From Myxococcales bacterium (lineage in GTDB: Bacteria > Myxococcota > UBA727 > VGSZ01): 64,000 nt of DNA. Made by a program: the position numbers and the translations under genes. The notes beneath the pieces were generated by a model, which searched no databases, was not told where the DNA came from, and was given only the letters and a program-made list of their open reading frames with translations. The DNA is taken from the NCBI GenBank assembly GCA_023248635.1, contig JAHFED010000003.1, forward strand, positions 124,001 through 188,000, read 5' to 3'. Of the stretch, positions 16,880-25,868 are shown one piece after another (position 1 is the first letter of the stretch; each line of letters begins with the position of its first letter).

Positions 16880-18389
16880 TCGTCGCCGACAACGACAGCG
16901 GCGTCGCCTTCGTGATTGTGACCTTCGCGAGCGTGCCGACCAAAGACGCCGGGCCGTCGAAGGACACGATGTGATCGCCGCGCGTGCGGGCCGTGAGCCG
17001 GGCGGTGCCGTCGTCGCGGATCTGCCGGGGCTTGCGACCCAGGGGATACAAGACGGTACCGTCGTCGTCACGGGGAGCGCTGTCTTGCTCCTTGGGATCG
17101 ACCTTGGCCGCACCTTCGACCAGCACTTGGATGCTCTTGCCGATCAAGGCCTGGTGGTGCTCGAGGGCAATCTCTTGCTGCACAGCGAGCATGCGTTGGT
17201 TGCGCTCGCGCTTCTTGGCTTCGCTGACGTCGTCGGCGTCGCGGTTGGCAGCCACTGTGTTGGGCCGCTGTGAGTACTTGAAGACGTAGACCGCTTTGTA
17301 GCGGACCTCGCGCAGCAGGGAGATCGAGGCCTCGAAGTCGTCGTCGCTCTCGCTGGGGTAGCCCACGATCATGTCGCCGACGATGGCGATGTCGGGCATG
17401 CGTTGACGTGCACGGTGAATGAGCTCGAGATAGGTCGATCGGGTGTATCCCCGGTTCATCAGTTTCAGCATGCGGTCGCTGCCCGATTGAGCCGGGATGT
17501 GCAGGAAACCGCAGATGCGCGACGACGACGCCATCACGTCGAGGGCTTCGTCGGTGAAGTCCCGCGGGTAGCTGGTGAGAAAGCGCAGGCGTGGCAGCGC
17601 GGGAACTTCGTCGTGCACCCGCTTTAACAGCTGTGCAAAGGACGTCTCACCATGCAAGTAGTGATTGATGGTCTGACCGAGCAAAGTCACTTCGACAGCA
17701 CCGGCGTCGACCAGTTTTTTCACTTCGTCGACGATGGCGTCGGGGGGCCGGTGCACCTCGGGTCCGCGCGTGAAGGGCACCACGCAGAAGGAGCAGAACT
17801 TGTTGCAGCCGCGCGTGATGCGCACGTAGGCCTGGGTGTGCGACGCGACCTCGTCGACGAGGCGGCCTTGATCGAGGGCTTCGAGGCGATCCATGGCGGC
17901 GTCGAGGGTCCGGGCGCGGCGGCTGGTGTGGCCCGAGAGCGCGACATGGCGATCGCCGAGCCCCTGGGCGCGCTCGTGATCGATCTGCTCGAGCAGCGCG
18001 GGCAGACGATCGAGCTCGGAGGGTCCGACGACGACGTCGAGGTGCTTGAGCTTCTGGCTCAGCTCGTTGCCCACGCGTTCGGCCATGCAACCCAAGACGC
18101 CAACGACGAGATCGGGGCGCAGCTTCTTTTGCTTCTGCATGACGCCGAGGCGCGAGAGCACCTTTTGCTCGCTCAAGGCCCGCACCGCGCAGGTGTTGTA
18201 AAGGACGATGTCGGCGTCGGCGTCGCTCTTCACGAAGGAGTAGCCGAGGGTCAGCAGTTGGTCGCGCACCAGCTCGCTGTCGAGGATGTTCATCTGGCAG
18301 CCGAAGGTCTCGAGGAAGACTCTCTTCTTCGGGGCCTTCGCGACGACGTCGACGTTTTCGCTGTCCAGGATGCGCAGGGACGTGGCCAT
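16872..18389 (-). CDS. miaB: tRNA-2-methylthio-N6-dimethylallyladenosine synthase
   Basis: A 505-residue radical-SAM methylthiotransferase acting on adenosine-37 of tRNA. The N-terminal methylthiotransferase domain has the three auxiliary-cluster cysteines (ETFGCQMN, YNTCAVR, VLGCMAER). The radical-SAM core has CNKFCSFC (C-x3-C-x2-C) and then FLHIPAQSGSDRML and VGDMIVGYPSESDDDF. A C-terminal TRAM domain starts near residue 410. The order and motifs are those of MiaB rather than RimO or MtaB. The ATG at 18389 gives a normal N-terminus with a short extension. A small gene with a strong ribosome site lies 53 bp upstream on the same strand. Confidence 0.95.
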   Translation of the reverse strand: MATSLRILDSENVDVVAKAPKKRVFLETFGCQMNILDSELVRDQLLTLGYSFVKSDADADIVLYNTCAVRALSEQKVLSRLGVMQKQKKLRPDLVVGVLGCMAERVGNELSQKLKHLDVVVGPSELDRLPALLEQIDHERAQGLGDRHVALSGHTSRRARTLDAAMDRLEALDQGRLVDEVASHTQAYVRITRGCNKFCSFCVVPFTRGPEVHRPPDAIVDEVKKLVDAGAVEVTLLGQTINHYLHGETSFAQLLKRVHDEVPALPRLRFLTSYPRDFTDEALDVMASSSRICGFLHIPAQSGSDRMLKLMNRGYTRSTYLELIHRARQRMPDIAIVGDMIVGYPSESDDDFEASISLLREVRYKAVYVFKYSQRPNTVAANRDADDVSEAKKRERNQRMLAVQQEIALEHHQALIGKSIQVLVEGAAKVDPKEQDSAPRDDDGTVLYPLGRKPRQIRDDGTARLTARTRGDHIVSFDGPASLVGTLAKVTITKATPLSLSATIS

Positions 18390-18442
18390 GCCCGAGGCTA
18401 ACGGCCTGCTCGGTGGGGGCAATGACCCCGTTGGCGGCCGGG

Positions 18443-18589
18443 CTAACGCGGCAGGGGATCGCCTGGGAGCACGTCGGCGAAGAGGGCGTCGCAGATGGCG
18501 TCGATCTCGGCCATCTCGTACAGGTCTTCGAGCAGCGCCAGCTCGCGGTCGTTGAAGGCGACGTGTTGGGGCAGAAGGGATGCAGCCAT
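18443..18589 (-). CDS. Small acidic protein upstream of miaB
   Basis: This 48-codon gene begins at an ATG with GGAGG 8 nt upstream (GGAGGTCCCCACATG), one of the best ribosome sites in the window. The product is acidic and helical, with NDRELALLEDLYEMAEIDAI as its centre and no signal peptide. It sits 53 bp before miaB on the same strand and may be co-transcribed with it. No family is recognised. The good ribosome site and regular helix pattern argue that it is real, but its conservation is unknown. Confidence 0.5.
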   Translation of the reverse strand: MAASLLPQHVAFNDRELALLEDLYEMAEIDAICDALFADVLPGDPLPR

Positions 18590-18617
18590 GTGGGGACCTC
18601 CGGTTCACGTTGTGATG

Positions 18618-18641
18618 TTCGAGGCGCTGGCGCGCCTTGAA
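18618..18641. repeat. Degenerate palindromic repeat
   Basis: TTCGAGGCGC-TGGC-GCGCCTTGAA, a variant of the AAGACGC/GCGTCTT family with GG for GA in the arms and one arm mismatch. It lies in the divergent gap between the small gene and the flavoprotein gene. Confidence 0.6.
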
Positions 18642-18711
18642 ACGGTCGCCCGCCGGCTCCCGCTGGGTCCAGTTTTCGACCAGCGCAGCACGCTGATTTC
18701 TCGTGGTCGAC

Positions 18712-19902
18712 ATGGACGCTGACGTCGTCGTCGCTGGCGGCGGCCTTGCGGGTGCTGCAACTGCGATCGCGCTGCGGACCCGCGGTCTCTCGGTGATCGT
18801 CTGCGACAAGGCGAGCTTCCCGCGGGAGAAAGCGTGCGGCGAAGGGCTTCTCCCGCACGGACTCGAGTTGCTGCAGGAGCTTGGCATTGGTGACGTCGTC
18901 GACGACTGCGGCGGCCGGCCTTTTTCCGGCATCCTCTACCACTGCCAGGGGGTCATCGCGCGCGGCGACTTCGAAGGCGGACAACACGGGCGGGGACTGC
19001 GCCGACGCGAGCTCGATGCTGCCGTGCGCGCGCGCGCTGCTGCTCGGGGTGTGCAGCTGGTGCAGGGAAACGTCAGCGCCGTCGACGTCGACGACACCGG
19101 CGCTTCACTGCGGCTCTCGGATGGGCAGATGCTGCGCGGGCGCTTCGTCGTTGGTGCTGATGGTCCACGGTCCGTGATTCGGCATGGGCTGGGGCTCGAC
19201 GGCGGCGCGCCCACCTCGGGCCGCTATGCGCTGCGCCAGCACTTCCGTTTGCGCGTGGGTGCTGCCGTCCCCGATCGCGTCGAGGTGCACGTCGGCGACG
19301 GCCATGAGCTCTACGTGACACCCGTGGCTGACGACGTCGTCGGCGTGGCCGCGCTCTGCGAAAAGCGCGTGATGGGTGCTGGCGAGGGGAAGCCCGCCGA
19401 TCGTTTGTGGTCGTTGATCGCGCGCTGTGTGCCGCTGGCCCAGCGCCTTGAGGGCTGTGCTCCCGACGGCGCGGCTCTCACGTGCGGACCCTTGCGGGTC
19501 AAGAGCAGAGGCGTGTGGCGCGGGCGCTGCGTGCTGGTGGGCGACGCGGCTGGCTATGTCGACGCCATCACCGGCGAGGGCATGAGCTTGGCGCTGAAAA
19601 CCGCGATGTTGGCCGCTGACGCCATCGCCGACGTCGTCGCTGGGGGTTCGTTGAGCAGGTGCTTCGAGCGTTACCGCCAGCGGCGCATGCAGGCCTTTCG
19701 CGACCACGCGATCCTGACGCTCGGATTGGTGGAGCTCGCGCGCCATCCCGTCTTCGCCAAGCGCACCATCGCGCGTCTGGCGCGGGATCCGGCGCTCTTC
19801 ACGCGTCTGCTCGCCGTCAACAACGGCACGCGCCCGCTGCTCTCTTTGGGGCTCGGCGATTTGGCGAAGCTGGCGCTGGGATCGTCGATGGCTAGGGCTT
19901 GA
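18712..19902 (+). CDS. FAD-dependent oxidoreductase (geranylgeranyl-reductase-like)
   Basis: A 396-residue flavoprotein. The N-terminal Rossmann motif VVVAGGGLAGAATAIAL binds the FAD ADP part, followed by CDKASFPREKACGEGLLP, the signature region of the geranylgeranyl-reductase/halogenase branch. FVVGADGPRSVIR and GDAAGYVDAITGEGMSLAL complete the FAD-binding set (GD motif). Members reduce isoprenoid chains or hydroxylate small molecules; the substrate is not clear. The ATG at 18712 is preferred over a GTG three codons earlier. It overlaps the 3' end of the NHL lipoprotein gene by 11 bp (convergent). Confidence 0.8.
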   Translation: MDADVVVAGGGLAGAATAIALRTRGLSVIVCDKASFPREKACGEGLLPHGLELLQELGIGDVVDDCGGRPFSGILYHCQGVIARGDFEGGQHGRGLRRRELDAAVRARAAARGVQLVQGNVSAVDVDDTGASLRLSDGQMLRGRFVVGADGPRSVIRHGLGLDGGAPTSGRYALRQHFRLRVGAAVPDRVEVHVGDGHELYVTPVADDVVGVAALCEKRVMGAGEGKPADRLWSLIARCVPLAQRLEGCAPDGAALTCGPLRVKSRGVWRGRCVLVGDAAGYVDAITGEGMSLALKTAMLAADAIADVVAGGSLSRCFERYRQRRMQAFRDHAILTLGLVELARHPVFAKRTIARLARDPALFTRLLAVNNGTRPLLSLGLGDLAKLALGSSMARA

Positions 19903-21883
19903 CGATCTGCACCGTGGTGTCGCCGGCGATCACCAGATCGGTGCCGACGACGACGACGTCTTGGGGATTGAGGATGGGGGCTCCTTCCAAGCTCACACGC
20001 GAGCCCGCGGGAAGAGCGCCGGACAAGAGGGGGTCGCCGACGACGAAGCGGGAGGAAAGGTCAGCCACGTCGACTCGACGGATCACCTGGCCGCCAGTTT
20101 CGGCGACGTAGAGCACGTCGAGCCCGCCTTCGACGGCGGCGTGCAAGCTCGAGGGAAAAGACAAGAGCGCAACCGTTGCGTCGCCGTCGATGGAGCCCTG
20201 AAAACCCGCGGTGCCCAACACCACGCTCACAGCACCAGTGACGACGTCGACGCGATCGATGGTCTGGTTTTCGTTTTCACTGACGAAGACGTCGCCGCCA
20301 ACGATGGCGACACCAATGGGAAAGAGCAGGCCAGAGCAGACCAAGCGCACGCTGCCGTCGTCGAGGTCGATCTCGCTGAGCGTGCCCGGCGTCGACGAGA
20401 TCACGTAGAGCAGGCCGTTTTCCTCGTCGAGGGCGACCTCCCAGGGATCGTCGACCGCTGCCACCGTCGCCATGGTGCCGGCGACGAGATCGAGCTTCTT
20501 GATGCTGTCGGCTCCATTGGCGGCGACGTAGAGGGTGGTGCCGGCAGCGTCGAGGGCCAGGCCGGCGGGGAAGTCGAGCTCGGCCACGGCGAAGGCGCCG
20601 TCGACGTCGCCATCGCGCTCGGGTCCGCCGATCAGGGTGCTGGTGGCGCCATCGACGAGGTCGACGCGGCGGATGGCGTGGTTGATCGAATCGCTGACCA
20701 ACACGCTGGTGCCTGAGAGCTCGCTGACGATCGACGCTGGCAGGGCGAAGCGCGCATCGATGCCGGCGCCGTCGACGTAACCCACCGGGCGCTGTGGTCC
20801 GGTCAGTCGCCTGAGCTCGGCACCGTCGAATTCGAAGAGCGCGCCCTGGTTGTCGGCCATGACGACGACGTCACCAGCTGCCCCGCTGCGGGTGGCGAAG
20901 GGCGCAAAGAAGCCCGGGCTGTCGGTGACGACGGTCGTCACGGTGGCGGCCAGCAGATCCAGCACGCGCAGGCGCCCGTCGAAGCCGCCGAAGACCAGGG
21001 TGCTCTGGTTCAAGAGCGCGAGCCCCTGGGGTGCATCGAGAGTGGCGCTGGCCGCGGATCCGTCGTCGCTGCCCGCGTTGCCGGTGCCGGCGATGGTGTC
21101 GATGAAGCCCGAGGTGGTGTCGACGGTGACCAGCACATTGTCGAAAGTGGCGGCGACATAGAGCGTGCCTGAGGCTGCATCCAGGGCCATGGAGCCTGGG
21201 CCATCGAGGGCATTGGTGAGAGTGAAGACGTTGTCGCCGTCGACGTCGACGACGCGGATGGAATTGTTGATGCGATCGGCAACGTAGATGAGGCCCCGAT
21301 CGGCATCGATCTCGAGGTCGTGAAAGAGGAAGCCGAAGCGCGCGGCCGCGAGCTTGCCTCCTTTGTCGCCGGGAGAATCACAGTCACCCGAGACCGTGGT
21401 CGTCTGGCCGGTGACGGGGTCGAGGTGGCGCAAACAGGGGCCGTCGCCGAACCACACCGTTTGGTCGCGGGGATCGACCACCAACCCGCGCGGCCCACCC
21501 AGGCGCACCTCGTCGCAGGCGCCGTCGACCGCACCGACGTCGAGGGGAACGCCGACCAGCGTCGTGCTCACATTGTTTTCGTCGATCTTGCGCAACGTGC
21601 CGTTGAAGATGTCGCTGATCACCAGCTCTGCACCCGAAACCCCGATGCCGCCGACGCCGTTGAAGCGAGCAGAGCTGCCGTCGACGAAGCCGGTGGCCGA
21701 ATCTCCCGCCAGCACGATCAACACGCCGCGCTCCGCCGACGACGGCGCTGGCCCCAGGGTGCGCGGAGCACAGGGCCCCGCCACTTCGCCTTCGCCTTCC
21801 CCTGCCCCTTCGGCCGGCACCAGGGGACATCCGACCAAGACGACGACGAGGGGCATGACCACGACCGTGAGGGCGTTGCGCAT
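19892..21883 (-). CDS. NHL-repeat beta-propeller lipoprotein
   Basis: A 663-residue lipoprotein with a lipobox (VVVLVGC near residue 19) and a short Gly/Glu linker (GAGEGEGEVAG). The body is built from NHL-type repeats: GPRGLVVDPRDQTVWFGD, GSMALDAASGTLYVAA, FPAGLALDAAGTTLYVAANG and PWEVALDEENGLLYVIS, each followed by an aspartate-rich turn such as VDVDGDN. About ten to twelve blades suggest two propellers. Surface proteins of this type usually bind ligands or partners. A GGGGA lies upstream of the ATG at 21883; the frame is open to 21931. It follows polX by 44 bp and may share its transcript. Confidence 0.78.
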   Translation of the reverse strand: MRNALTVVVMPLVVVLVGCPLVPAEGAGEGEGEVAGPCAPRTLGPAPSSAERGVLIVLAGDSATGFVDGSSARFNGVGGIGVSGAELVISDIFNGTLRKIDENNVSTTLVGVPLDVGAVDGACDEVRLGGPRGLVVDPRDQTVWFGDGPCLRHLDPVTGQTTTVSGDCDSPGDKGGKLAAARFGFLFHDLEIDADRGLIYVADRINNSIRVVDVDGDNVFTLTNALDGPGSMALDAASGTLYVAATFDNVLVTVDTTSGFIDTIAGTGNAGSDDGSAASATLDAPQGLALLNQSTLVFGGFDGRLRVLDLLAATVTTVVTDSPGFFAPFATRSGAAGDVVVMADNQGALFEFDGAELRRLTGPQRPVGYVDGAGIDARFALPASIVSELSGTSVLVSDSINHAIRRVDLVDGATSTLIGGPERDGDVDGAFAVAELDFPAGLALDAAGTTLYVAANGADSIKKLDLVAGTMATVAAVDDPWEVALDEENGLLYVISSTPGTLSEIDLDDGSVRLVCSGLLFPIGVAIVGGDVFVSENENQTIDRVDVVTGAVSVVLGTAGFQGSIDGDATVALLSFPSSLHAAVEGGLDVLYVAETGGQVIRRVDVADLSSRFVVGDPLLSGALPAGSRVSLEGAPILNPQDVVVVGTDLVIAGDTTVQIVKP

Positions 21884-21927
21884 ACTTTGGGTGTCCCCTG
21901 CTTTGCGTGCTCCGTAAACGGCATCGC

Positions 21928-23922
21928 TCACACGAGCAGAGCGAAGGCCTTTTGCAGGGCATTGGGCCCATCGTGCTCCAGCGCGCGTCGCAGCTCGTCG
22001 TCGACGTCACCATGCAGGAATCCCTCGAGGCGAGCGCGCAACGCCTTGGACAACGGGCGCGTGTTCAACAATTCCACCAGCGGATCGACTGGGCGATCCG
22101 GCGACGGCGCAGCCTCGGTGACGGTGGAGGTGCGGGACCGCGCTCGCCCCGGTCGGCGCTCACCCAGCCAGGCGTCGACGTCGGCGGCGCTGCGGCTGTT
22201 GAGCACCAGCGCGGGTTCGATCCACCCGCGCCGGGCCTGCCACACGGCGTGCTGCAACAGCCCGGTCTCTGACACCGTGGTCGCAGCGGAGCTCAGCGAG
22301 AGCAGCGCGCCGGCGGCGCGATCCGCGCGACAACCGCGGGCGGAGAGATCGAGGCGCTGGGGATCCCCGCTGACCTCGACGGCGACGTGCTCCCGCGCCG
22401 CGCTCAACAGCACCGGGTGCAGGTCGAGGTCGGCGCCGTCTTGCACCAACAACCGCCGTCCGGTGGGCCGGGCGAGCACGTCCAGCGCCCCCGACGACAC
22501 GGCCTTCAGCAAACGCGCGGTCTGCGCCGCCTTGGCGAGATCGAAGACTGAGAGCAGGGGCTGAGCACAGCCAACGACGACGTCGACGGCGGCGCGCAGG
22601 GTGGCAGGGACTTGCACCCCTCCCGCCTTGTCGATCAAGACCTCGACGCCGCAAAAGACGCGGAGCTGCAGGCGATCTTCCAGCGCGCGGGCCTGGCGGA
22701 CGAAGGCGGCGACGTCGTCGACTTCGTGCAGGGGGCGGATCCAGGTTCCGTAGGCGTGGCCCCGCGCCTTCGAGGCAGCCAGCAAATCCGCGGCTTCGGC
22801 GGCGGAGCGGGCTCGCAACCCAAGGTCACCGCGCAAGTCCGACAGCTCGACGAGCCGGGGCAAGCGGCCAGCGTCGGCGGCGTCGATCTCGCCGTCGCCC
22901 TCGCGCAATTCGGGGACGATCAGCGGCAGGCCCACAGCGGCAAAGAGGTCGCCTTCGACGGTGCCGGGGGTGATGCGCCGCGCGATCTTGCGGTTCTCGT
23001 CGCCGTGGTTACGCCCAAAGAGCTTGCGCTCCCACACGCCGTGTTCGCTCACCGCGAGCTTCCTTTGGTTGGCCCGCAGCCGCACCTGGATGTTGTGCTG
23101 CTTGCTGCCCGTGAAGTAGTGAAGCCCCGCACCGAAGCTCTCGACGACGACGATGCGCAGATCGGCCTGCATCGCCCCCCGCCCCGGCACACCCTCGAGC
23201 ACCACGCTGGCCCGCGACTCACCGGCCAAGAGCACCTCTTTCACGCCGGGGAAGGCCAAGAAGCGCTGCACGCAAGGGGCGGGGCGGGCCGTCGCCACCA
23301 GCACATCCAGATCGCCCACGGTCTCTTTTCGTCGTCGGGCGCTGCCGGTTTGCTCGACCCGCACCACCGCGGGGTCTTCCTTGAGCCAATCCACCAAACG
23401 AGCGCCGAGCAGGAGGGCGTCGCGCAACAGGAGGCGCGGCGGTGGACCGATCTTGAGCTCGTCGAGGTGGCTGATCACCCGGTCGACGGTCTTGTCGCCG
23501 ACGCCGGGCAGGGCGCGCAGCAGGCCGTTGCGCGCCACCCACTCCAGCTGCTCGCGGTTGCTGACGCCGAGCATCTCGAAGGCGAGGCGCGCGTGGCGCG
23601 GCCCCATGCCTCGTACGTGCAACACCTCACGCAGCCCCGTCGGCAGACGCTGCAGGAGCTTCTGGTGATCGGCGCAGGTGCCGGTCTGCAAGATCTGCTG
23701 AATGCGCTCCACCGAGCCGGCGCCGATGCCGCGGATCGACGTCAAACGGTTGAGCAAGAGCAGCTCGCCCACCGGCGTCGTGAGCTCCTCGAGGATGCGC
23801 GCCGTCGTGCGAAAGGCGCGCGAGCGGTAGAGATCGCCCCCGGCAATGGCGAGGAGCTCTCCCATCTCCAGGAACACAGCAGCGACGTCGGCGTTGTCCA
23901 CGGCTCGCTGTTCTTGTTGCAT
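21928..23922 (-). CDS. polX: PolX-family DNA polymerase with degenerate PHP domain
   Basis: A 664-residue family X polymerase used in base-excision repair. The N-terminal helix-hairpin-helix region (RAFRTTARILEEL, NRLTSIRGIGAGS, RALPGVGDKTVD) is followed by the palm with GSARRRKETVGDLDVLV, whose DxD pair and later Asp (MQADLRIVV) are intact. The C-terminal third aligns to the PHP exonuclease domain by its framework (GVEVLI, ARPTGRRLL, VAVEVSGDPQRLDLS) but its metal ligands are replaced: the usual D-x-H-x-H reads SDLRGDLGLRA and the D-H pair is missing. The polymerase should work while the 3'-5' exonuclease is probably lost. The start at 23922 is set by domain length. Confidence 0.85.
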   Translation of the reverse strand: MQQEQRAVDNADVAAVFLEMGELLAIAGGDLYRSRAFRTTARILEELTTPVGELLLLNRLTSIRGIGAGSVERIQQILQTGTCADHQKLLQRLPTGLREVLHVRGMGPRHARLAFEMLGVSNREQLEWVARNGLLRALPGVGDKTVDRVISHLDELKIGPPPRLLLRDALLLGARLVDWLKEDPAVVRVEQTGSARRRKETVGDLDVLVATARPAPCVQRFLAFPGVKEVLLAGESRASVVLEGVPGRGAMQADLRIVVVESFGAGLHYFTGSKQHNIQVRLRANQRKLAVSEHGVWERKLFGRNHGDENRKIARRITPGTVEGDLFAAVGLPLIVPELREGDGEIDAADAGRLPRLVELSDLRGDLGLRARSAAEAADLLAASKARGHAYGTWIRPLHEVDDVAAFVRQARALEDRLQLRVFCGVEVLIDKAGGVQVPATLRAAVDVVVGCAQPLLSVFDLAKAAQTARLLKAVSSGALDVLARPTGRRLLVQDGADLDLHPVLLSAAREHVAVEVSGDPQRLDLSARGCRADRAAGALLSLSSAATTVSETGLLQHAVWQARRGWIEPALVLNSRSAADVDAWLGERRPGRARSRTSTVTEAAPSPDRPVDPLVELLNTRPLSKALRARLEGFLHGDVDDELRRALEHDGPNALQKAFALLV

Positions 23923-23955
23923 CCGAGGGGCGCCGCCGCGACTTCTCACCCGCGG

Positions 23956-23961
23956 TAGGCT
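23956..23961 (+). promoter_or_regulatory. Putative leaderless -10 box
   Basis: TAGGCT, 9 nt before the ATG at 23971. No Shine-Dalgarno is present. It is one of the clearest copies of the recurrent box. Confidence 0.4.
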
Positions 23962-23970
23962 GCGCCCGCC

Positions 23971-25014
23971 ATGAGTGTGGTGCTCTTTCCGAATTTCGGC
24001 GGCGAAGAGGGCGACCCCCCTCCCACCGACGGCGGCCGCCCCTCCTCTCGGGCCGCGCCAACGGCCCAGGCATTGGTACTGCGCCACCTGGCCCAGGCCT
24101 GGACCGAGATCTTCTCACCAACAAGCGCCTTCGGCGACGTCGACGACGCTGGCGCTTTGCTGGTGGCGTGGCTCAACACCCGCCGCGCCGCCGACCAGGC
24201 CCAGCGCCTGCGCTGCTCCCTCTTTGGCAGCCCTCCCGACATCGTCGACATCGTGCACGACAAAGCCTTCTGCGCCGACGTCGTCGCCCGCCACCAGCTC
24301 TTGCCTGCCGAGGTGCTCGAGACCCTCAAGGTGATCGATCCCGCCGACCTCGACGTCGACGCCCTGGCCAAAGCGATTCTGCCCCCGCGCTGGCTGAAAA
24401 ACTCCCGTTTTGGCTACGCGTTCAAACCGCGCTTTGGATCCTCCGGGCGAGGACGGGTGGACTCGCGCCGTCCCCAAAGCGAGTGGGCACAGGCCCTGCC
24501 CCGGCTGCGGGCCCGCGGCGGCGTCGTCGTCGAACCCTGGTTCAACCGGGTCGTCGATCTCTCGGCCATCTGGCGCATTCATGACGACGGCCGCATCGCT
24601 TTGCTTGGCACCACCACTGCCCTGGTGTCCCCCAGCGGCGTGTGGGGTGCGGCGGAAATGATCATCGACGACGACGGCATCCCCCGCTCGGTGGGCCGCA
24701 GTCCTGCACCGGGTCAGCAGGGCCATGCCATCTCGGTCTGGGAGCGGCAGCTGGTGGACGAGAGCTTCTTCGTCGTCGAGGCCGCCGCCAGCGCTGGCTA
24801 TCGCGGGCCCTGCGGCGTCGACGCCTTTGTTTTCAAGGGCCCCACGGGCATGCCCCTGTTGCGGCTCGTGGAGCTCAACGCGCGCTTTACCGCCGGTTTG
24901 GTGGCAGTGGCCCTGGCCCTGGCCAGCAAGCAACGGCAGCCCGGAAGCGTCCTGATCTTCCAGCCGTCGACGTCGCCAATACTGTTTTCGCGTTCGGCGC
25001 CAGCTTCGGAGTAA
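23971..25014 (+). CDS. ATP-grasp-like protein of unknown substrate
   Basis: A 347-residue protein. Its C-terminal two-thirds fit the ATP-grasp fold: YAFKPRFGSSGRGRV (ATP-binding Lys and Gly loop), RGGVVVEPWFNRVVDLS (hinge), GPCGVDAFVFKG and the metal-binding LVELNARFTAG. The first 110 residues are less clear and hold SLFGSPPDIVDIVHDKAF. ATP-grasp enzymes join a carboxylate to an amine or thiol; nothing fixes the substrate. It is divergently transcribed from polX (48 bp between starts) and precedes the ROK kinase by 23 bp, so the two may be an operon. It is more distant from the two graspetide ligases than they are from each other. Confidence 0.7.
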   Translation: MSVVLFPNFGGEEGDPPPTDGGRPSSRAAPTAQALVLRHLAQAWTEIFSPTSAFGDVDDAGALLVAWLNTRRAADQAQRLRCSLFGSPPDIVDIVHDKAFCADVVARHQLLPAEVLETLKVIDPADLDVDALAKAILPPRWLKNSRFGYAFKPRFGSSGRGRVDSRRPQSEWAQALPRLRARGGVVVEPWFNRVVDLSAIWRIHDDGRIALLGTTTALVSPSGVWGAAEMIIDDDGIPRSVGRSPAPGQQGHAISVWERQLVDESFFVVEAAASAGYRGPCGVDAFVFKGPTGMPLLRLVELNARFTAGLVAVALALASKQRQPGSVLIFQPSTSPILFSRSAPASE

Positions 25015-25037
25015 GGTGCGCGACCTCGGAGATCACC

Positions 25038-25796
25038 ATGGCAACCAGCAAAGAATCCAAAGCGAAGCACGACGGCCCCTTCACCCTCGCCATCGACATT
25101 GGCGGCACAGGTCTCAAGGCCTCCGTGCTCGACAAGAAGGGGGCGATGACGACGGAGCGCGCCCGCATCGAGACCCCCCAACCCTGCAACCCCAAGCTCC
25201 TCGTCGACACCCTCGCCGCGCTGATGAAGCAGCTGACCGATCAAGGTCAGAGCTGGGAGCGCATCTCGGTGGGCTTCCCGGGTCTCATCCGCCACGGCGT
25301 CATCATCACGGCCCCCAACCTCGGCACCAAAGCCTTCGCCGGCTTCGACCTCGCTGCGGCCCTGTCCAAGCGCCTCGGCGCTCCGGTCCGCGCCGTCAAC
25401 GACGCGGACATGCAGGGTTTGGCGGCGATCACGGGCAAGGGCGTCGAGATGGTGTGCACCCTGGGCACCGGCTTCGGCACCGCACTCTTCAGCGACGGTC
25501 GCCTCCAGACCCACCTGGAGATCGCGCACCTGCCTTTCCGCAAGGGCGAGACCTACGACATGCAGCTCGGTGACCGGGCCCGCAAAGAAGTCGGCACCAA
25601 GAAGTGGCTCAAGCGCGTCGACGAAGCCGTCACCAACATGCACACGCTGACCTGCTTCGATCGCCTCTTCATCGGCGGCGGCAATGCCAAGCACCTCGAC
25701 GCCGGCGCACTGCCCAAGCACATCAGCCTCGTCGACAACGCTGCCGGCATGCTCGGTGGCATCAAGCTCTGGGACGACCTGCTCGAAGACGTCTGA
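25038..25796 (+). CDS. ROK-family kinase, polyphosphate-glucokinase-like
   Basis: A 252-residue kinase of the hexokinase/Hsp70 superfamily. LAIDIGGTGLKASVLD is the phosphate-1 loop, VGFPGLI the second strand, VNDADMQGLA carries the catalytic Asp, and CTLGTGFGTALFSDG is the phosphate-2 loop. The ROK zinc-binding Cys cluster is absent, as in polyphosphate glucokinases, which phosphorylate glucose from polyP or ATP. The GRLQTHLEIAHLPF region fits their substrate loop. GGAG lies before the ATG at 25038, although the frame is open far upstream. A terminator follows the gene. Confidence 0.78.
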   Translation: MATSKESKAKHDGPFTLAIDIGGTGLKASVLDKKGAMTTERARIETPQPCNPKLLVDTLAALMKQLTDQGQSWERISVGFPGLIRHGVIITAPNLGTKAFAGFDLAAALSKRLGAPVRAVNDADMQGLAAITGKGVEMVCTLGTGFGTALFSDGRLQTHLEIAHLPFRKGETYDMQLGDRARKEVGTKKWLKRVDEAVTNMHTLTCFDRLFIGGGNAKHLDAGALPKHISLVDNAAGMLGGIKLWDDLLEDV

Positions 25797-25813
25797 CGTC
25801 TCGCGCGCCCCGA

Positions 25814-25845
25814 CGCAGCGCACCACCGGGCGCGCTGCGCTTTTT
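25814..25845 (+). terminator. Intrinsic terminator after ROK kinase
   Basis: CGCAGCGC (25814-25821) pairs with GCGCTGCG (25832-25839) across a 10-nt loop, followed by C and five T residues, 18 bp after the stop. Confidence 0.75.
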
Positions 25846-25868
25846 GGTGTTTTGGCTGCTGAGATGGC

